Below are positions 24,233 to 35,144 of a DNA stretch of 42,129 nt, in pieces. The DNA comes from Streptomyces milbemycinicus (GTDB taxonomy: Bacteria > Actinomycetota > Actinomycetes > Streptomycetales > Streptomycetaceae), in contig NZ_MUNE01000342.1 in the NCBI RefSeq assembly GCF_002154605.1, forward strand, positions 1 to 42,129. Direction: 5' to 3'. The first letter of the stretch is position 1, and each line of letters begins with the position of its first letter. The translations under genes and the position numbers were made by a program. The notes under the pieces were generated by a model that had not been told where the DNA came from, did not search any database, and saw only the letters and a program-made list of their open reading frames with translations.

Positions 24233-25320
24233 GACACGGCCCCTCTGTCCCACCTAACGCCCAAACCCTCACGTGCCGCGTCCAGTTCGGCCGCCAGCAC
24301 CTCCACCAGCCGCGCGGCGGGCAGCTCCCGGGCCAGCCGGTGCCCCTGCCCCGCCCACAGCGCCATGCCCTGCGGATCGCCGGCCTTCGCCGCCGCCTTC
24401 CGCAGCCCCGAGGTGAGGTGGTGCACCTGGGGGTAGGCGGCCGGGGCGTACCGGCCGTGCTCGCGCATAAAGCGGTTGACCAGCCCGCGCGCGGGGCGCC
24501 CGGAGAAGGCGCGGGTCAGCTCCGTACGGCCGAAGACCGGGTCGGTCATGGCCCGCTTGTGCAGGGTGTTGGCCCCCGACTCGGGGCAGACCAGGAACGC
24601 GGTCCCCAGCTGGGCCGCGACCGCGCCCGCCGCCAGCACCCCGGCGATCTGCGAGCCGCGCATCAGCCCGCCCGCCGCGATGACCGGGATCTGCACGACC
24701 TCCCGGACCAGCGCGAGCAGCGACAGCAGACCGAGCCCGGCGCCCGTCCCGTCGGCGCGCGGATCGTCGCGGTGAGTGCCCTGGTGGCCGCCCGCCTCGA
24801 CACCCTGCACGCATAGGGCGTCGGCGCCCGCCCACTGGGCGGCCTGCGCCTCGGCGGGCGAGGTCACGGTCACCACCGTCCGCGTCCCGACCTTCCCGAA
24901 GGCGTCGAGGACGGCGCGGGCGGGGCAGCCGAAGGTGAACGAGACGACCGGGACCGGGTCGTCGAGGAGTATCGCCAGCTTGGCGTCGTACGCGTCGTCG
25001 GAGCCCGCGTCGGGGTCGCCCAGCGGGGTGTCGTACCAGGCCGCCTCCCCGGCCAGCTGCTCCCGGTAGACCTCCACGGCGGCGGGGTCGGCGGTGAGCG
25101 GCTGCGGCATGAACAGGTTCACGCCGAAGGGCCGGGCGGTCTGCCCCCGCAGCTGCTTGATCTCCTCGTACATCGCCTCCGGCGTCTTGTAACCGGCGGC
25201 GAGGAACCCGAGGCCACCGGCCTCGGAGACGGTGGCGGCCAACTGCGGGCAGGAGGCCCCACCCGCCATCGGGGCCTGCACGATCGGGTACCGAAAGAGA
25301 TCGGTCAACGCGGAGGACAT
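24229..25320 (-). CDS. nitronate monooxygenase (2-nitropropane dioxygenase-like)
   Basis: 363 residues. FMN TIM-barrel motifs: PIVQAPMAGGASCPQLAA at the start, GADALCVQGVEAGGHQGTH (catalytic-His region) and VIAAGGLMRGSQIAGVLAAG (phosphate site). Family members oxidise nitronates such as propionate-3-nitronate. The stop overlaps rsmE (GTGA). No Shine-Dalgarno directly precedes the ATG; CACGAT six bases upstream could be a -10. The 61-bp gap to dnaJ holds a weak hairpin (25357-25378). Confidence 0.92.
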   Translation of the reverse strand: MSSALTDLFRYPIVQAPMAGGASCPQLAATVSEAGGLGFLAAGYKTPEAMYEEIKQLRGQTARPFGVNLFMPQPLTADPAAVEVYREQLAGEAAWYDTPLGDPDAGSDDAYDAKLAILLDDPVPVVSFTFGCPARAVLDAFGKVGTRTVVTVTSPAEAQAAQWAGADALCVQGVEAGGHQGTHRDDPRADGTGAGLGLLSLLALVREVVQIPVIAAGGLMRGSQIAGVLAAGAVAAQLGTAFLVCPESGANTLHKRAMTDPVFGRTELTRAFSGRPARGLVNRFMREHGRYAPAAYPQVHHLTSGLRKAAAKAGDPQGMALWAGQGHRLARELPAARLVEVLAAELDAAREGLGVRWDRGAVS

Positions 25321-25381
25321 GGCGACATCGTGTCATGTCCTCCGCGTGAATCCGTACCCGGCTCGGGGGCGGGCCGGGCGC

Positions 25382-26518
25382 CTACCGTCCGTTGAACGCA
25401 TCCTTCAGCCGGGAGAACAACCCCTGCTGCCCTGGCTTGAATTCGCCCGTCGGCCGCTCCTCGCCCCGCAGCTTGGCCAGCCGCCGCAGCAGCTCCTCCT
25501 GCTCCGGGTCGAGCTTGGACGGGGTCTGCACCTCGACGTGGACGATCAGATCGCCTCGGCCGCCGCCGCGCAGGTGGGTGACGCCGCGCTGGTGGAGCGG
25601 GATCGACTGGCCGGACTGGGTGCCGGGCCGGATGTCGACCTCCTCCCGGCCGTCGAGCGTGTCCAGGGGCACCTTCGTGCCCAGGGACGCCGCCGTCATC
25701 GGGATGGTCACCGTGCAGTGCAGATCGTCGCCCCGGCGCTGGAAGACCGGATGCGGCAGTTCGTGGATCTCCACATACAGATCGCCCGCCGGGCCACCGC
25801 CCGGGCCGACCTCGCCCTCGCCGGCGAGCTGGATCCGGGTGCCGTTGTCCACACCGGCCGGGATCTTCACGGTCAGCGTCCGGCGCGAGCGGATCCGCCC
25901 GTCGCCCGCGCACTCCGGGCACGGGGTCGGCACCACGGTGCCAAAGCCCTGGCACTGCGGGCACGGCCGGGAGGTCATGACCTGGCCGAGGAAGGACCGC
26001 GTCACCTGGGACACCTCGCCCCGGCCACGGCACATGTCACAGGTCTGCGCCGTGGTGCCGGGCGCCGCGCCCTCGCCGCTGCACGTCGTGCAGACGACCG
26101 CGGTGTCGACCTGGATGTCCTTGGTGGTCCCGAAGGCCGCCTCGGTCAGCTCGATATCGAGGCGGATCATGGCGTCCTGGCCGCGCCGGGTCCTGGACCG
26201 CGGGCCGCGCTGGGACGCGGTGCCGAAGAAGGCGTCCATGATGTCGGAGAAGTTGCCGAAGCCGGCGCCGAAGCCGCCCGCGCCGCCCCCGCCGCCCGCG
26301 GCGGACAACGGGTCCCCGCCCAGGTCGTAGACCTGCTTCTTCTGGGGATCGGACAAGACCTCGTAGGCGGCGTTGATCTCCTTGAACCGCTCCTGGGTCT
26401 TGGGATCCGGATTCACATCCGGATGCAGCTCACGGGCGAGCCGGCGAAATGCCTTCTTGATCTCGTCCTGTGAGGCATCACGCCGCACGCCCAGGACTGC
26501 GTAGTAGTCCGTCGCCAC
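25382..26518 (-). CDS. dnaJ: chaperone DnaJ (DnaJ2 type)
   Basis: 378 residues. J-domain at 1-65 with YHPD-equivalent ELHPDVNPD, a Gly-rich linker (GGGGGAGGFGAGFGNF), four zinc repeats CTTCSGEG, CDMCRGRG, CPQCQGFG, CPECAGDG (about 145-210) and the substrate-binding C-domains. Co-chaperone of DnaK. It starts with GTG directly adjoining the hrcA TAA, with GGAG in the end of hrcA, so both are made from the CIRCE-controlled transcript. Confidence 0.97.
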   Translation of the reverse strand: MATDYYAVLGVRRDASQDEIKKAFRRLARELHPDVNPDPKTQERFKEINAAYEVLSDPQKKQVYDLGGDPLSAAGGGGGAGGFGAGFGNFSDIMDAFFGTASQRGPRSRTRRGQDAMIRLDIELTEAAFGTTKDIQVDTAVVCTTCSGEGAAPGTTAQTCDMCRGRGEVSQVTRSFLGQVMTSRPCPQCQGFGTVVPTPCPECAGDGRIRSRRTLTVKIPAGVDNGTRIQLAGEGEVGPGGGPAGDLYVEIHELPHPVFQRRGDDLHCTVTIPMTAASLGTKVPLDTLDGREEVDIRPGTQSGQSIPLHQRGVTHLRGGGRGDLIVHVEVQTPSKLDPEQEELLRRLAKLRGEERPTGEFKPGQQGLFSRLKDAFNGR

Positions 26519-27535
26519 TTACGACTCCGCCAGGATCTGTCCGACGTAACGTGCCACTGCGCGTACCGCTCCCATCGTTCCGGGGTAGTCCATGCGGGTC
26601 GGTCCGACCACGCCGAGTTTGGCGACCGCCTCGTCGCCCGAACCGTAGCCGACTGCCACGACCGAAGTGGAATTCAGGCCCTCGTGAGCATTCTCATGAC
26701 CGATCCGTACGGTCATGCCCGAGTCCTTCGCCTCGCCCAGCAACTTGAGCAGCACGACCTGCTCCTCAAGCGCTTCGAGCACGGGCCGGATCGTCAGGGG
26801 GAAATCATGCGCGAAGCGGGTGAGATTGGCGGTGCCGCCGATCATCAGCCGCTCCTCGGTCTCTTCGACCAGCGTCTCCAGCAGGGTGGCCAGGACCGTC
26901 GAGACGGCACCCCGGTCCTCCTGCTCGAAGGACTCGGGCAGATCCTGCACCAGCTGCGGCACATCCGCGAACCGCCGGCCCACGACCCGGCTGTTCAGCC
27001 TGGCCCGCAGGTCCGCGAGCGATTCCTCGCTCACGGGCGCCGGACAGTCCACCATGCGCTGCTCGACCCGCCCGGTGTCGGTGATCAGCACCAGCATCAC
27101 CCGCGCCGGGCTCATCGCCAGCAGCTCCACATGGCGGACCGTCGAGCGGGTCAGCGAGGGGTACTGCACCACCGCCACCTGCCGGGTCAGCTGCGCGAGC
27201 AGCCGGACCGTACGGCCCACCACGTCGTCGAGGTCCACGGCGCTGTCCAGAAAGTTCTGGATGGCCCGCCGCTCCGGCGTGGACAGGGGCTTCACCCCGG
27301 CCAGCCTGTCGACGAACAGCCGGTAGCCCTTGTCCGTGGGAATACGCCCGGCGCTGGTGTGCGGCTGGGCGATATAGCCCTCGTCCTCCAGGACCGCCAT
27401 GTCGTTGCGCACCGTGGCCGGGGAGACGCCCAGCCGGTGCCGCTCGGTGAGCGCCTTGGAGCCGACCGGCTCCTCCGTGCCCACATAGTCCTGGACGATC
27501 GCACGCAGTACCTCGAGTCTGCGTTCGCTGAGCAC
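26519..27535 (-). CDS. hrcA: heat-inducible transcription repressor HrcA
   Basis: 338 residues from GTG ([18 protein letters not shown]) with GGAGG eight bases upstream; an upstream Met at 27583 overlaps the CIRCE and is rejected. The winged HTH is in [34 protein letters not shown], described by its ends because of length, then [16 protein letters not shown]. HrcA represses by binding CIRCE with help from GroE. Operon hrcA-dnaJ. Confidence 0.97.
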   Translation of the reverse strand: MLSERRLEVLRAIVQDYVGTEEPVGSKALTERHRLGVSPATVRNDMAVLEDEGYIAQPHTSAGRIPTDKGYRLFVDRLAGVKPLSTPERRAIQNFLDSAVDLDDVVGRTVRLLAQLTRQVAVVQYPSLTRSTVRHVELLAMSPARVMLVLITDTGRVEQRMVDCPAPVSEESLADLRARLNSRVVGRRFADVPQLVQDLPESFEQEDRGAVSTVLATLLETLVEETEERLMIGGTANLTRFAHDFPLTIRPVLEALEEQVVLLKLLGEAKDSGMTVRIGHENAHEGLNSTSVVAVGYGSGDEAVAKLGVVGPTRMDYPGTMGAVRAVARYVGQILAES

Positions 27536-27576
27536 CGCGCGCACCTCCAGTCCAGCCGTCTCATCAGGTCTTCCCC

Positions 27577-27603
27577 CTGGCACTCAATGGTCACGAGTGC
27601 CAG
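27577..27603 (-). promoter_or_regulatory. CIRCE element (HrcA operator)
   Basis: CTGGCACTC-N9-GAGTGCCAG: perfect 9-bp arms and 9-bp spacer, matching the CIRCE form TTAGCACTC-N9-GAGTGCTAA except at the outer bases. It is 42 bp upstream of the hrcA GTG, so hrcA-dnaJ is autoregulated. Confidence 0.93.
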
Positions 27604-27685
27604 AACCCCTCAGCCAGTGTACGGCGGGGTGCCGTGGCCGGGGCAAGAGCCGCCGCTTTGCCACCGCTGGAGCTAGCGTCTCCGT

Positions 27686-28414
27686 ATGGACACCCGTTGG
27701 GAAGAGGCGCGCTGGGAAGATCTCGCGCCGTCCGTCGTCCGGTGCCGGCTGCCCGGCTGGGACGCGACCGTCGGCGCGATCGCCGGCCGGACCGGCGTCC
27801 TGGTCGTCGACACCGGCGCCGACCTGGCAGAGGGCGCCTGGGTGCGGCGCGAGGTCACCCGGCTCTTCGGCCGCCGGCCCACCCACATCGCCCTCACCCA
27901 CCCCCACTTCGACCATGTCTTCGGCACCGCCGCCTTCGCGGGCTGCGAGGTGTACGGGGCGGCCGGGCTCGACGAGCTGCTGCGCCGCGAACGGGACGCG
28001 CTGCGCGACGACGCGGTGCGGCACGGCGCGGACCCCGGCGCCGCGACCGGGGCCGCCGACCATCTCGTACGCCCGCACCACCTGGTGTGCGGGGAGCTCA
28101 CTCTGGACCTGGGCGACCGGCCGGTCCTGCTGGCGAACGTGGGCCCCGGCCACACCGCCCACGACCTGGCCGTCCTCGTGCCCGGCCGGGCCCCGGGCGA
28201 GCCCGAGGTGGTCTTCTGCGGCGATCTGGTCGAGGAGTCGGGGCCGCCTCAGGCGGGCGCCGACGCGATGCCCGGCCAGTGGCCCGCCGCCCTGGACCGG
28301 CTGCTCGCCCTCGGCGGCGAGGACGCGGTGTACGTCCCGGGACACGGCGCCGCCGTGGACGCCCGTTTCGTCCGGGCGCAGCGCGATGAACTCGCGGCTC
28401 GTTTCGGCCGATGA
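27686..28414 (+). CDS. MBL-fold metallo-hydrolase
   Basis: 242 residues. Metal motif THPHFDHVFG (HxHxDH, about residues 70-78), later ligands in VGPGHTAHDLAV, FCGDLVEE and PGHGAAVD. Substrate unknown; the single-domain form resembles the glyoxalase-II/beta-lactamase-like group. TAGCGT (27674-27679) followed by six bases leads directly to the ATG with no Shine-Dalgarno, so the mRNA may be leaderless. The 3' end carries a 25-bp tandem duplication that creates the present stop; without it the frame would run on to GMSS and a TGA at 28443-28445. Confidence 0.93.
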   Translation: MDTRWEEARWEDLAPSVVRCRLPGWDATVGAIAGRTGVLVVDTGADLAEGAWVRREVTRLFGRRPTHIALTHPHFDHVFGTAAFAGCEVYGAAGLDELLRRERDALRDDAVRHGADPGAATGAADHLVRPHHLVCGELTLDLGDRPVLLANVGPGHTAHDLAVLVPGRAPGEPEVVFCGDLVEESGPPQAGADAMPGQWPAALDRLLALGGEDAVYVPGHGAAVDARFVRAQRDELAARFGR

Positions 28415-28433
28415 ACTCGCGGCTCGTTTCGGC
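28384..28433. repeat. 2 x 25-bp tandem duplication at the 3' end of the MBL gene
   Basis: 28384-28408 and 28409-28433 are identical (both begin CGATGAACTCGCGGC). The unit is not a multiple of three, so the second copy is read out of frame and supplies the stop TGA at 28412-28414. In the second copy the original frame DELAARFG continues to a natural-looking end, MSS-stop. Confidence 0.93.
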
Positions 28434-28475
28434 ATGTCCTCCTGAGGTCGGCGCCACGGCACTAGGGTCATGCGG

Positions 28476-29306
28476 ATGCGACAGTACGACCCGGACCTGA
28501 CCCCGCCCTGGAAGCGCCAGGCGCCCGCGCCCGAGGTGCCCGCCGAGCCCGACCTGGTCGTCGAGGAGGTCACCACCGGGTTCTGCGGCGCCGTGATCCG
28601 CTGCGAGAAGACCGCGCAGGGCCCCACGGTGACTCTGGAGGACCGTTTCGGTAAACATCGGGTCTTCCCCATGGACCCGCGTGGCTTCCTTCTGGAGGGC
28701 CGCGTCGTCACCCTGGTACGCCCCCGCGCCGCCGCCCCCACGGGCCCGCGCCGCACGGCCTCCGGCTCCCTCGCCCTCCCCCAGGCCCGCGCGCGCGTCG
28801 CCCGCGCGGGGCGCATCTACGTGGAGGGGCGCCATGACGCGGAGCTCGTCGAGCGGGTGTGGGGGGACGATCTGCGCATCGAGGGCGTGGTCGTGGAGTA
28901 CCTGGAGGGGATCGACGACCTGCCCGCGATCGTCCGCGACTTCTCCCCCGGCCCCGACGCCCGCCTCGGCGTGCTGGTCGACCACCTGATCCCGGGCACC
29001 AAGGAGTCCCGTATCGCGGCCGAGGTCACCGGCGAGCACGTACTGATCGTCGGACACCCCTACATCGACGTATGGGAGGCCGTGAAGCCCTCCTCGGTCG
29101 GCATTCCGGCCTGGCCGACGGTGCCGCGCGGCCAGGACTGGAAGACGGGGATCTGCCGGGCGCTGGGGTGGCCCGAGAACACGGGGGCGGCCTGGCAGCG
29201 GATCCTGTCCTCGGTCCGCTCGTACAAGGACCTGGAGCCGGCCCTGCTGGGACGGGTGGAAGAGCTGATCGACCATGTGACCGTGGGCGGCCCGGCCAGG
29301 CCGTAG
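28476..29306 (+). CDS. DUF3097 family protein
   Basis: 276 residues. The conserved N-terminus MRQYDPDLTPPWKRQ, internal GRIYVEGRHDAELVERVWG and C-terminal HPYIDVWEAVKPSSVGI identify this actinobacterial family. The IYVEGRHDAELV and VLVDH segments recall a TOPRIM-like fold, but the function is unknown. The start at 28476 is preferred over 28470 because TAGGGT (28463-28468) places transcription start at or next to this ATG. Convergent with hemW, 24 bp apart. Confidence 0.9.
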   Translation: MRQYDPDLTPPWKRQAPAPEVPAEPDLVVEEVTTGFCGAVIRCEKTAQGPTVTLEDRFGKHRVFPMDPRGFLLEGRVVTLVRPRAAAPTGPRRTASGSLALPQARARVARAGRIYVEGRHDAELVERVWGDDLRIEGVVVEYLEGIDDLPAIVRDFSPGPDARLGVLVDHLIPGTKESRIAAEVTGEHVLIVGHPYIDVWEAVKPSSVGIPAWPTVPRGQDWKTGICRALGWPENTGAAWQRILSSVRSYKDLEPALLGRVEELIDHVTVGGPARP

Positions 29307-29330
29307 GGGGCCTGCGGGCCTGTCGGGGTG

Positions 29331-30563
29331 TCAGTCCACCAGATCGCGCACCACCGCGTCGGCCAGCAGCCGCCCCCGCAGGGTGAGCACCGCCCGGCCC
29401 GCGCCGTACGGCTCCGGCTCCAGCAGGCCGTCCGCCACGGCCCGGGCCGCCGCCGCGGCACCCGCCGGGGCCAGCAGGTCCAGCGGGCAGCCCTCCGCGA
29501 GCCGCAGCTCCAGCAGGATCCGCTCCACCCGGCGCTCCTCGCCGGTCAGCACCTCGCGGCCCGCCCCCGGGGACCGGCCCTCGCTCAGGGCCTGCGCGTA
29601 GGCGCCGGGGTGCTTCACGTTCCACCAGCGCACACCGCCCACATGGCTGTGCGCGCCGGGGCCTGCGCCCCACCAGTCCGCACCGCGCCAGTACAGCTCG
29701 TTGTGGCGGCACCGGCCGGCGTCCGACGTGGCCCAGTTCGACACCTCGTACCAGCGGAACCCGGCCGCCGACAGCATCTCCTCCGCGATGAGATAGCGAT
29801 CGGCGTGCACGTCGTCGTCGGTCATCGGCACCTCGCCGCGCCGGATCCGCCGGGCGAGCTGGGTGCCCTCCTCGACGATCAGCGCGTACGCCGACACATG
29901 GTCGGGCCCGGCGCCCAGCGCGGCCTCCAGCGAGGCGCGCCAGTCCTCGTCGCTCTCCCCCGGCGTGCCGTAGATCAGGTCCAGGTTCACATGGTCGAAT
30001 CCGGCCGCCCGCGCCTCGGCCACGCACGCCTCGGGACGGCCCGGGGTGTGGGTGCGGTCCAATACCCGCAGGACGTGCTGCCGGGCGCTCTGCATCCCGA
30101 ACGACACCCGGTTGAACCCGGCCGCCCGCAGCTGCTCCAGATACCGCGGATCGACCGACTCCGGGTTGGCCTCGGTGGTGACCTCGGCCCCCTCCGCCAG
30201 CCCGAACTCGTCCCGGATGGCGCCGAGCATCCGCCCGAGGTCGGCGGCCGCCAGCAGGGTCGGGGTGCCGCCGCCGACGAATACGGTCTCGACCGGCCGG
30301 GGGTCGTCCCCCAGCACTTTGCGGGCGAGGCGGACCTCCTCGACGACCATGTCGGCGTAGTTGTCGCGGGAGGCGAGCACGCCACCGGATCCGCGCAGCT
30401 CAGTGGCGGTGTAGGTGTTGAAGTCGCAGTAGCCGCAGCGCGTCGCGCAGTAGGGCACATGCAGATAGAACCCGAGCGGCCGGTTCGCCGCCCCGGCCAC
30501 GGCGCTCACGGGCAGCGCGCCGTCCTCGGGCATGGGCTCGCCATCGGGCAGTACGGAAGGCAT
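29331..30563 (-). CDS. hemW: radical SAM heme chaperone HemW
   Basis: 410 residues. Radical SAM cluster motif CATRCGYCDF (CxxxCxxC) near residue 42 and the HemW-specific HNxxYW motif as RHNELYWRG, which separates it from true coproporphyrinogen oxidase HemN. Heme-binding chaperone for respiratory enzymes is the family role. The ATG at 30563 (MPSVLPDGEP) is chosen. Confidence 0.94.
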   Translation of the reverse strand: MPSVLPDGEPMPEDGALPVSAVAGAANRPLGFYLHVPYCATRCGYCDFNTYTATELRGSGGVLASRDNYADMVVEEVRLARKVLGDDPRPVETVFVGGGTPTLLAAADLGRMLGAIRDEFGLAEGAEVTTEANPESVDPRYLEQLRAAGFNRVSFGMQSARQHVLRVLDRTHTPGRPEACVAEARAAGFDHVNLDLIYGTPGESDEDWRASLEAALGAGPDHVSAYALIVEEGTQLARRIRRGEVPMTDDDVHADRYLIAEEMLSAAGFRWYEVSNWATSDAGRCRHNELYWRGADWWGAGPGAHSHVGGVRWWNVKHPGAYAQALSEGRSPGAGREVLTGEERRVERILLELRLAEGCPLDLLAPAGAAAAARAVADGLLEPEPYGAGRAVLTLRGRLLADAVVRDLVD

Positions 30564-30619
30564 GCGCCCATTGTCCGTCATCGGCGCACCGGGCCGGCCG
30601 GGGCGCTGCCGGGAGGCCC

Positions 30620-30645
30620 GCACGGCGGCCGGGGCCGGCCCGTGC
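30620..30645 (-). terminator. possible terminator after the SpoIIE-type gene
   Basis: GCACGG at 30620-30625 pairs with CCGTGC at 30640-30645 around a GC-rich loop that can pair further. It is 34 bp after the stop. No U-run. Confidence 0.35.
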
Positions 30646-30678
30646 CTTGGCCGAGGGGCCCGCGCGCCCGGACGCTTC

Positions 30679-32856
30679 CTACCGCGCCCGCAGCACCAGC
30701 ATCGCCAGATCGTCGTCGGGCGGCTCGACCGCGAACGCGTGCACCGCCTGGCGGATCCGCTCCGCCACATCCCCCGCGTCCAGCCCCACGCAGTCGCCGA
30801 GCAGCGATGCCAGCCCGTCCCCGTCGTCGAACTGCCGGGCGCCGGATCTGTGCTCCGTCACCCCGTCCGTCACGCACACCAGCGTCTCCCCGGGCGCCAG
30901 CTCGAAGGTCTCGCTCTGGTACGCGACGTCGTCCACGACGCCCAGCAGGATCTGCGGCTCGGCGACGGTGCGCACCGACCCGTCGGGCCGGAGGACCAGG
31001 GGCAGCGGATGGCCCGCGCTGGCGAGGGTGCAGCGGATGCCGTCCTCGCCCTCCTCGCCCAGCGGCACCAGCTCCCCGTACAGCAGCGACAGGAACCGCG
31101 ACACCCCGCCGCCCACCGGCAGCCCCACGCCCGCGGCCACGGCCTCCGCCGCGCCCTCGACGGCGGCCTCGACGGCCTCCTCCCCGAGCATCCGGTTGAG
31201 TCGTTCCAGGACCGCCCCGACGTCGTACCCCTCGCGCGCCAGCAGCCGCAGCCAGGGCCGTACGAGCCCGGTCACCACGGCTGCCTCCGGCCCGTTGCCG
31301 CAGACGTCGCCCAGGACGAAGACCCAACGGCCGTTCCCCGCGGGGAAGATGTCGTAGAAGTCGCCCCCGGCCGAGGTGCCGCCGGTCGGCTCGTACACCA
31401 CCGCCGACTCCACGCCCGGGATCCGGGCTATACGGGACGGCAGCAGGCCGCGCTGGAGCACCCGGCTGATCGTCTCCTGGCGCGTGTACTGCCGGGCGGA
31501 GGCGAGCGCCAGCGCGACCCGGCGGGCGAAGTCCTCGACCAGTCCGGCCACCTCGCCCGGCACCCGCATCAGCCCGGCCCGGCCGAGCAGCAGCGTGCCG
31601 ACGGTGCGCCCGCCCGCGATCAGTCGGCAGGCCAGGGCCGCGCCACCGGGGCCGTACGCGGAGGGGTCGCTGGGCCACTGCCAGGGCACGGCCCGGCCGC
31701 GCGCGGTGGCGGGCAGTTCCAGCGGCTCCTTCTCGAGCAGCTGGCGGAGGGTTTCGATCCGGCTCTCGCTCGCGTGCCACACCTGGGCGAGCCGCGGCGG
31801 GCCGCCTTCCGTGTCGAGCCACACCGCGCTCCAGTCGGCGAACCGCGGTACGAGCAGCTGGGCGGCCAGCGAGGTCACCATGTCCTCGTCGAACTGTCCG
31901 GCCAGCAACTCGGACGCCTCGGCGAGGAAGGACAGCGCCCCCTCGCGGACCCAGTCGGCGTCGGCGTGGCGGCCGCCGACGCGCCGGGGGTCGGGGGCCA
32001 GGAGCTCGACGGCGTACGCGTCGCCGCGCGAGTCGCCGTTCAGTGTGTCGCCACTCGGCGGATCGTCCTTCAGGGAGGCGCCGTTGAGGGAGCCGTCCTT
32101 TAGGGGGCCGTCATTGGGGGAGTCACCCAGGGCGTCGCCCGAGGCGGTGGGCAGATCGGTTGGCAATGAGCCGTCTGAAAGTGGTTCCCCCGGAAGGGCG
32201 ACGGCCTCGACCGTGGTGACGGGCAGTTGGAACCACACCGTCTTGCTGTCCCGGCGATAGGCCGTGCCCCAGCATTCTGCGAGCTCGGCGACCAGCCGCA
32301 GCCCGTGTCCGGCGCTCACCGGGTCCTCGCCCTCATCGGGTGGCTCACCGCGCAGGAAACGGGTGGGGTGATGGTCCGTCACCTCTACGACCACGGAGGG
32401 CACTTGGCCGTCCCCGGTTAAGACGTCCAGCGCACAGCTCACCTCGACCGCCGTCCCGGCGTGCACCACGGCGTTGGTGACCAACTCGCTCACCAGCAGC
32501 ACGACCTCGTCCGCGACCTGGTCGGGGATCCGGCCGACGGCAGGGAAGTCGAGCGAGGTCCAGTCCGCGAGGGCCGTGCGCGCGAACCGGCGCGCGGCGG
32601 AGGCCGCCAGCGGATTGCCGGGCAGGCTGGTGCGCGCGGCGACGATCCGGGCCGCCGGTACGGCCCCGGGCACGGCCACGAGCGCCGGCCCCGGCCCGGA
32701 TCCGGGCCGGGGGCGCGGCACTACGCCCGGCACCGCCCCCGGCGCCGGATCAGGTGTGACAGAAGCAGGTGTGGCAGAAGAAGGCGTCCCCACTGTGCGG
32801 CTCCTGAGCAGTCCCGGCCTAAAGCCGTAGTCCGACACCGACAGAGTGGCAGACAT
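30679..32856 (-). CDS. SpoIIE/PP2C phosphatase with N-terminal anti-sigma-like ATPase and GAF domains
   Basis: 725 residues. Pro/Ala-rich N-terminus to ~75; RsbW-like HATPase ~80-205 (SELVTNAVVHA N-box, GHGLRLVAELAECWG G-box); a low-complexity linker (~220-275) built from 5-residue repeats; a GAF-like domain ~290-450; the SpoIIE phosphatase ~465-725 with GGDFYDIFPAG, LGDVCGNGPEAA and the metal Asp in VCVTDGVTE and PPDDDLAMLVL. Such proteins act on anti-anti-sigma factors in partner-switching stress or development control. No sigma or anti-sigma gene is adjacent, so its partner is elsewhere. Confidence 0.94.
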   Translation of the reverse strand: MSATLSVSDYGFRPGLLRSRTVGTPSSATPASVTPDPAPGAVPGVVPRPRPGSGPGPALVAVPGAVPAARIVAARTSLPGNPLAASAARRFARTALADWTSLDFPAVGRIPDQVADEVVLLVSELVTNAVVHAGTAVEVSCALDVLTGDGQVPSVVVEVTDHHPTRFLRGEPPDEGEDPVSAGHGLRLVAELAECWGTAYRRDSKTVWFQLPVTTVEAVALPGEPLSDGSLPTDLPTASGDALGDSPNDGPLKDGSLNGASLKDDPPSGDTLNGDSRGDAYAVELLAPDPRRVGGRHADADWVREGALSFLAEASELLAGQFDEDMVTSLAAQLLVPRFADWSAVWLDTEGGPPRLAQVWHASESRIETLRQLLEKEPLELPATARGRAVPWQWPSDPSAYGPGGAALACRLIAGGRTVGTLLLGRAGLMRVPGEVAGLVEDFARRVALALASARQYTRQETISRVLQRGLLPSRIARIPGVESAVVYEPTGGTSAGGDFYDIFPAGNGRWVFVLGDVCGNGPEAAVVTGLVRPWLRLLAREGYDVGAVLERLNRMLGEEAVEAAVEGAAEAVAAGVGLPVGGGVSRFLSLLYGELVPLGEEGEDGIRCTLASAGHPLPLVLRPDGSVRTVAEPQILLGVVDDVAYQSETFELAPGETLVCVTDGVTEHRSGARQFDDGDGLASLLGDCVGLDAGDVAERIRQAVHAFAVEPPDDDLAMLVLRAR
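32033..32122. repeat. 6 x 15-bp imperfect repeat in the SpoIIE-type gene
   Basis: Six 15-bp units encode pentapeptides DGPLK, DGSLN, GASLK, DDPPS, GDTLN and a diverged neighbour, in the linker between the ATPase and GAF domains. The base composition is less GC-rich than the flanks. The unit length keeps the frame. Confidence 0.8.
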
Positions 32857-33029
32857 GCCGCCCTCATATGCGCCGAGTTACGCAAGTGAGCCGCGATGAG
32901 GGGAAAAATCAGGTGAACAGTGTGTCGGAGCTGCGGCACCTGTGCGGATGTTACGCCTCGGGTGGCGCATCAGCCCCACCCGACACTCACCCGACACCCC
33001 CGCCCGGGATGCCGGCCGCACACGTCCGC

Positions 33030-34919
<1,890 letters not shown>

Positions 34920-34960
34920 GGCATCCTCCGGAGCCCGCCTCAGTGCTTGCCTCGCGCTTA

Positions 34961-34976
34961 TTGACTCGCGAGTAAC
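34961..34976. promoter_or_regulatory. palindrome TNACTCGCGAGTNA upstream of the acyl-CoA ligase
   Basis: 10-bp perfect core ACTCGCGAGT at 34964-34973, with a further matched pair outside it. It lies 42-57 bp upstream of the GTG. TetR-family fatty-acid regulators use sites of this general shape; the regulator is not in the window. Confidence 0.4.
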
Positions 34977-35092
34977 CTTTGAGCAGTGATCAGGGTAAGG
35001 GCCGGAACCGTACCGCGTAAGGGGGCTTCGGCCACCTTGTTGAAACTCGGGGCGCGTCGGTGCGGAAGCGTGGGGCGGCAGTCGCGTAAAGA

Positions 35093-35133
35093 GGGCAGTG
35101 GGTCGGGCGCGCCGCGCGCCGGACCCGCTGCCC
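35093..35133 (-). terminator. hairpin terminator of lepA
   Basis: Arms 35093-35111 and 35115-35133 pair with one mismatch and one G-U, with a 3-nt loop. It starts 12 bp after the lepA stop. The gap on to the acyl-CoA ligase gene (34920-35092) holds that gene's promoter. Confidence 0.75.
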
Positions 35134-35144
35134 TTCAGCCCGCC

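Noticed and set aside
22469..24436. 655-codon plus-strand frame across HIT, lipoprotein and rsmE
   Set aside because: Antisense to three well-supported genes; low-complexity composition.
27597..28445. Alternative plus-strand frame ending DELAARFGMSS
   Set aside because: Only its end resembles protein, because the 25-bp duplication brings the true MBL frame into it; the MBL motifs lie in the 27686 frame.
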